Assembly: GCA_030692685.1 (NCBI GenBank)
Contig: JAUXZO010000025.1
Coordinates: forward strand, 16,940-80,939
Reading direction: 5' to 3'
Source: Acidovorax sp.
Lineage (GTDB): Bacteria > Pseudomonadota > Gammaproteobacteria > Burkholderiales > Burkholderiaceae_C
Length of the DNA stretch: 64,000 bases
Shown: positions 62,501 through 64,000 of the stretch, one piece after another
Numbering within the stretch: the stretch's first letter is position 1
Layout: each line of letters opens with the position of its first letter
Program-made: the position numbers and the translations under genes
Notes under the pieces: generated by a model
Told to the model about the DNA's origin: nothing
What the model saw: only the letters and a program-made list of their open reading frames with translations
The model's database searches: none

Positions 62501-63417
62501 TGCGCGACCTGGAGCTGCCCCCGCTCACGCCCTACGCCGTCAAGTACGCGGGCCACGGCATCGAGCGGGGCAAGCTCAGTGTGGACGTGAACTACAAGGT
62601 GCTTCCCAGCGGCCAGCTCACGGCCAGCAACCGATTGGTGCTCCACCAGCTGACGTTTGGCGAGCCCGTAGAGGGCGCACCCAACAGCATGCCCGTCAAA
62701 CTGGCCGTGGCCCTGCTGGCCGACCGCAACGGTGTGATCGACCTGGACCTGCCCATCAGCGGCTCGCTGAACGACCCGCAGTTCAGCATCGGCCCGGTGA
62801 TCTTCAAGGTCATCGTCAACCTGATCGGCAAGGCGCTGACCTCGCCGTTCAGCCTGCTGGCCAGCGCCTTGGGTGGCGGCGACGAGATGAGCAACGTGCC
62901 CTTTGCCCCCGGCAGCGCCACGCTCACACCCGAGGCGCAGCAGAACCTGGGCAAGGTGGTCAAGGCACTGGCCGAACGCCCTGCGCTCAAGATCACCGTG
63001 ACCGGCATGGCCAGCCTGCAAGACGAGCGTGAGGGCCTGCAGCGCGAAAGCCTGCAGCAAAAGGTGCTGGCCGAAAAACGCCGCGCCAACCCGGCGGACA
63101 CCGCCCCCGTGTCGGCCGCTGAATACCCCGCCCTGCTCAAGGCGGTGTATGGCCGCGCCGACATCCCCAAGCCGCGCAACCTGGTCGGTCTGGCCAAGGA
63201 GCTCACGGTGCCCGAGATGGAAGCCCTGCTGCTGGCCAACCAACCCGCCACCGAGGCCATAGCGGCTGATCTGGCCACGCAGCGCGGTCAGGCCATCCGT
63301 TCGTATCTGGTGTCGCAAAAGCTGCCGGTGGACCGACTGTTTGTGGCGGCACCCAAATCGGGCAAGCAGCCCGAAAAGTGGACACCGCGTGCGGAATTGA
63401 CCCTGGCGACACAATAG
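59530..63417 (+). CDS. Giant DUF748 (AsmA-like) protein with OmpA-like C-terminus
   Basis: 1295 aa from ATG 59530; TTG 59518 is possible. One N-terminal membrane helix (AVAGLIVLWLVTWVAIPPL, residues ~28-46) anchors a very long periplasmic region. DUF748/AsmA-type beta-rich modules include IDFQPWSLEFALRDVTVAGANG and SVDVNYKVLPSGQLTASNRLVL. Two Ala/Ser/Pro low-complexity linkers lie near residues 355-410 and 855-900. The C-terminal ~170 residues resemble an interrupted OmpA-type domain (FAPGSATLTPEAQQNLGKVV ... RGQAIRSYLVSQKL). Such proteins are thought to span or service the envelope, possibly in lipid transfer (inference from AsmA relatives). Confidence 0.88.
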   Translation: MPFSLRSITLASVRQHRWLRPALRAVAGLIVLWLVTWVAIPPLVKGPLERIASEQLGRAVTVGAIDFQPWSLEFALRDVTVAGANGAPAQLTIGRIYADGELQSILRMAPVVDAFTIENPVLRITHLGDGHYDVDDIIANVTAPPSKPEPHTGPARLALYNLALTGGSIDFTDNAVGKTHEVRALALKMPFISTLHSQREVKVEPHLAFALDGSQFDSSAQGTPFTQTGKADAQLRLDGLNLAPYLAYLPANLPIKVQGATLDADVKVAFEQHPRMAVKLTGTVMASGVRITDRQGADLLSYERLKIDMADVRPLEQVVRLQHVELTAPVVTAARDAAGLINLAQLAPPAAAAKPSSPARDAPAAPAAPANPSASASAEPASSPKAGASKASAPAATASAGTTKAKGAPAWVVEVATAAVRGGTLRWADQTTRPAAAVQATDFTLEVTDVALPFAPQDAKPFTFKGGLNLQGSTHRFTGEATDQKAKVNATLNALALQLAAPYLAQALEPVVTGQLTGDVGVLWQAPTPQAAQAGATGVTLTAGPLALEQVAVKQGKTTLASMGKLELAGVLVPLDTRTATLERLAISQPQATVERGADGRWMFERWLKTTAAPQGTAPSVENASASTPPTPWKLRVADFSLQGGAVTFADNAQPRPVAMDVSALGITARNLATDGSKPEAFQLTARAAAPGKGSTAKREAGKLDYQGTLALQPLAVQGKLDATRLPLHALDGYLASQLALELLRADVGYRGQVSLAQTEQGTSLRLSGDAVVEELQANSTAASTPKTEAQVGEELLAWKSLNLRGLSVATAPGTAPRVEVKETSLVDFFARITINEAGRFNLSDIAKTPAEAQAANAAAPANASASANATAATATATASPTASAPASPANTAPVAMAKVDPLAPVVVFGPVSLVNGKVLFSDFFIKPNYSADLSELTGKLSAFSSEAPGGEPVLADLELRGRAEGSASLEITGKLNPLAKPLALDITGKVRDLELPPLTPYAVKYAGHGIERGKLSVDVNYKVLPSGQLTASNRLVLHQLTFGEPVEGAPNSMPVKLAVALLADRNGVIDLDLPISGSLNDPQFSIGPVIFKVIVNLIGKALTSPFSLLASALGGGDEMSNVPFAPGSATLTPEAQQNLGKVVKALAERPALKITVTGMASLQDEREGLQRESLQQKVLAEKRRANPADTAPVSAAEYPALLKAVYGRADIPKPRNLVGLAKELTVPEMEALLLANQPATEAIAADLATQRGQAIRSYLVSQKLPVDRLFVAAPKSGKQPEKWTPRAELTLATQ

Positions 63418-63419
63418 GC

Positions 63420-63463
63420 GGCTGGCTGGCGGGAGGTTCCGGGGAATCTCCCGCCAGCCAGCC
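63420..63463 (+). terminator. Long perfect hairpin after the DUF748 gene
   Basis: GGCTGGCTGGCGGGAG pairs exactly with CTCCCGCCAGCCAGCC (16 bp, 12-nt loop), starting 3 nt after the TAG. No T-tract follows, so it may protect or process the mRNA end. Confidence 0.6.
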
Positions 63464-63532
63464 TGATCGCCCCGCAGGCAGAGCGCTGGGCACAGGAACC
63501 AAAACCACCTGCCCCGCTCCCACACTGCAACC

Positions 63533-64000
63533 ATGCCCTACCGCCTGCTCCACCGCCTTGCAGTTACTCTGCTTTTGATAGCTGCTAGCGCTTACTGGAC
63601 AAGCGCTAGCGCCCAATTTAGCTCAAAAACCAGTGGACAAGGCACCAGCGTGGTCACCACGCCGTATGTGCGCGCCGAGCTGCTGGCCCATGCGCCCCAG
63701 GGCGTGGCGCCCGGCCAGCCGCTGTGGCTGGGGCTGCAGATCACCCACCAGCCCGAGTGGCACACCTATTGGAAGAACCCCGGCGACTCGGGCCTTCCCA
63801 CCGAGTTGGCGTGGACACTGCCCGCGGGCCTGGACGCCGGAGAGATCGCCAGGCCCCTGCCCAAGAAGATCCCCATCGGCACGCTGGCCAACTATGGCTA
63901 CGAAGGCACGGTGCTGCTGCCCATCCCCGTCACCGTGGCCAGCAGTTTTGCGCCCGGCCCGTTGGCGCAGGACGCCACCATCAAACTGCGCGCCTCGTGG
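63533..64000 (+). CDS. DsbD-like protein, N-terminal part (runs off the right edge)
   Basis: 156 codons visible. ATG 63533 is followed by a signal peptide with LAVTLLLIAASAYWTSASA and likely cleavage after ASA. The mature part has LGLQITHQPEWHTYWKNPGDSGLPTELAW and IPIGTLANYGYEGTVLLPIPV, the N-terminal periplasmic domain of DsbD-like thiol:disulfide interchange proteins. Membrane and thioredoxin parts would lie beyond the window. Residues ~14-33, which include the signal-peptide core end and cleavage site, are encoded by a family-A repeat. Confidence 0.85.
   Translation, partial: MPYRLLHRLAVTLLLIAASAYWTSASAQFSSKTSGQGTSVVTTPYVRAELLAHAPQGVAPGQPLWLGLQITHQPEWHTYWKNPGDSGLPTELAWTLPAGLDAGEIARPLPKKIPIGTLANYGYEGTVLLPIPVTVASSFAPGPLAQDATIKLRASW
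63574..63632. repeat. Family A repeat forming the signal peptide of the DsbD-like protein (copy A10)
   Basis: TTTTGATAGCTGCTAGCGCT then GGACAAGCGCTAGCGCCCAA: perfect family-A core. In the reading frame it codes for LIAASAYWTSASAQF, i.e. the end of the hydrophobic core and the AxA cleavage motif. Confidence 0.9.

Overview
The window is high-GC betaproteobacterial chromosome, most likely Comamonadaceae (Acidovorax-like). This rests on the flagellar gene order and protein sequences, and on two small dispersed repeat families scattered through the gaps. No rRNA, tRNA, CRISPR array, transposase, integrase or phage gene was recognised. About two thirds of the window is one large flagellar locus; the remainder is small-molecule metabolism.

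Layout. (1) 1-5.4 kb: the basal body/export genes fliJ(partial)-I-H-G-F on the minus strand, with fliE divergent. (2) 5.6-11.4 kb: fliT, fliS, fliD and flagellin fliC1 on the minus strand, then a second flagellin of identical length (503 aa) divergent on the plus strand. (3) 11.5-20.3 kb: a flagellin-modification island. It holds a TPR plus SPINDLY-type (GT41) glycosyltransferase on the plus strand. Facing it is a tightly overlapping minus-strand operon for a CDP-activated, C-methylated and probably O-methylated 6-deoxyhexose: rfbF, rfbG, a 3,5-epimerase-like protein, a C-methyltransferase, a hexapeptide acyltransferase, an NAD-dependent reductase/epimerase and two methyltransferases. The gene set resembles what would be needed for a vinelose-type sugar. 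(4) 20.8-30.2 kb: motA-motB-cheY-cheZ, then flhB-flhA-flhF-flhG-fliA. (5) 30.5-43.5 kb: flgN-flgM-flgA on the minus strand, divergent from flgB-C-D-E-F-G-H-I-J-K-L, followed by a degenerate EAL/HDOD gene. (6) 45-64 kb: a MocR-type regulator divergent from an export/metabolism cluster (LysE, EamA, cupin, aminotransferase, GST, two tandem PhzF-like proteins, VOC protein, RhtB/LysE, threonine-dehydratase-like enzyme). After that come assorted single genes: DUF2846 lipoprotein, histidine phosphatase, DUF1579, creatininase, AlaX, a giant DUF748 protein and the start of a DsbD-like protein.

How it works together. FliA (sigma-28) and its anti-sigma factor FlgM are both encoded here. Three good sigma-28 promoter matches, all with 11-nt spacers, lie upstream of fliC1, fliST and flgMN. 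Hook-basal-body genes, the export gate (FlhAB), the FlhF positioning GTPase, motor, filament and CheY/CheZ are present. flhDC, cheA/cheW, fliK-R and receptors are not in the window. The sugar operon and the GT41 protein sit exactly between filament and motor genes, suggesting they glycosylate flagellin.

Most unusual signals: the putative branched CDP-sugar pathway in the flagellar locus; a FlhG homologue with no P-loop; a palindromic repeat family (core TAGCGCTT..AAGCGCTA) that enters coding sequence, including the signal peptide of the DsbD-like protein; a second structured repeat of about 90-140 bp found six times, each time directly after a stop codon and in the orientation of the preceding gene; and a perfect operator-like inverted repeat in front of the MocR regulator.
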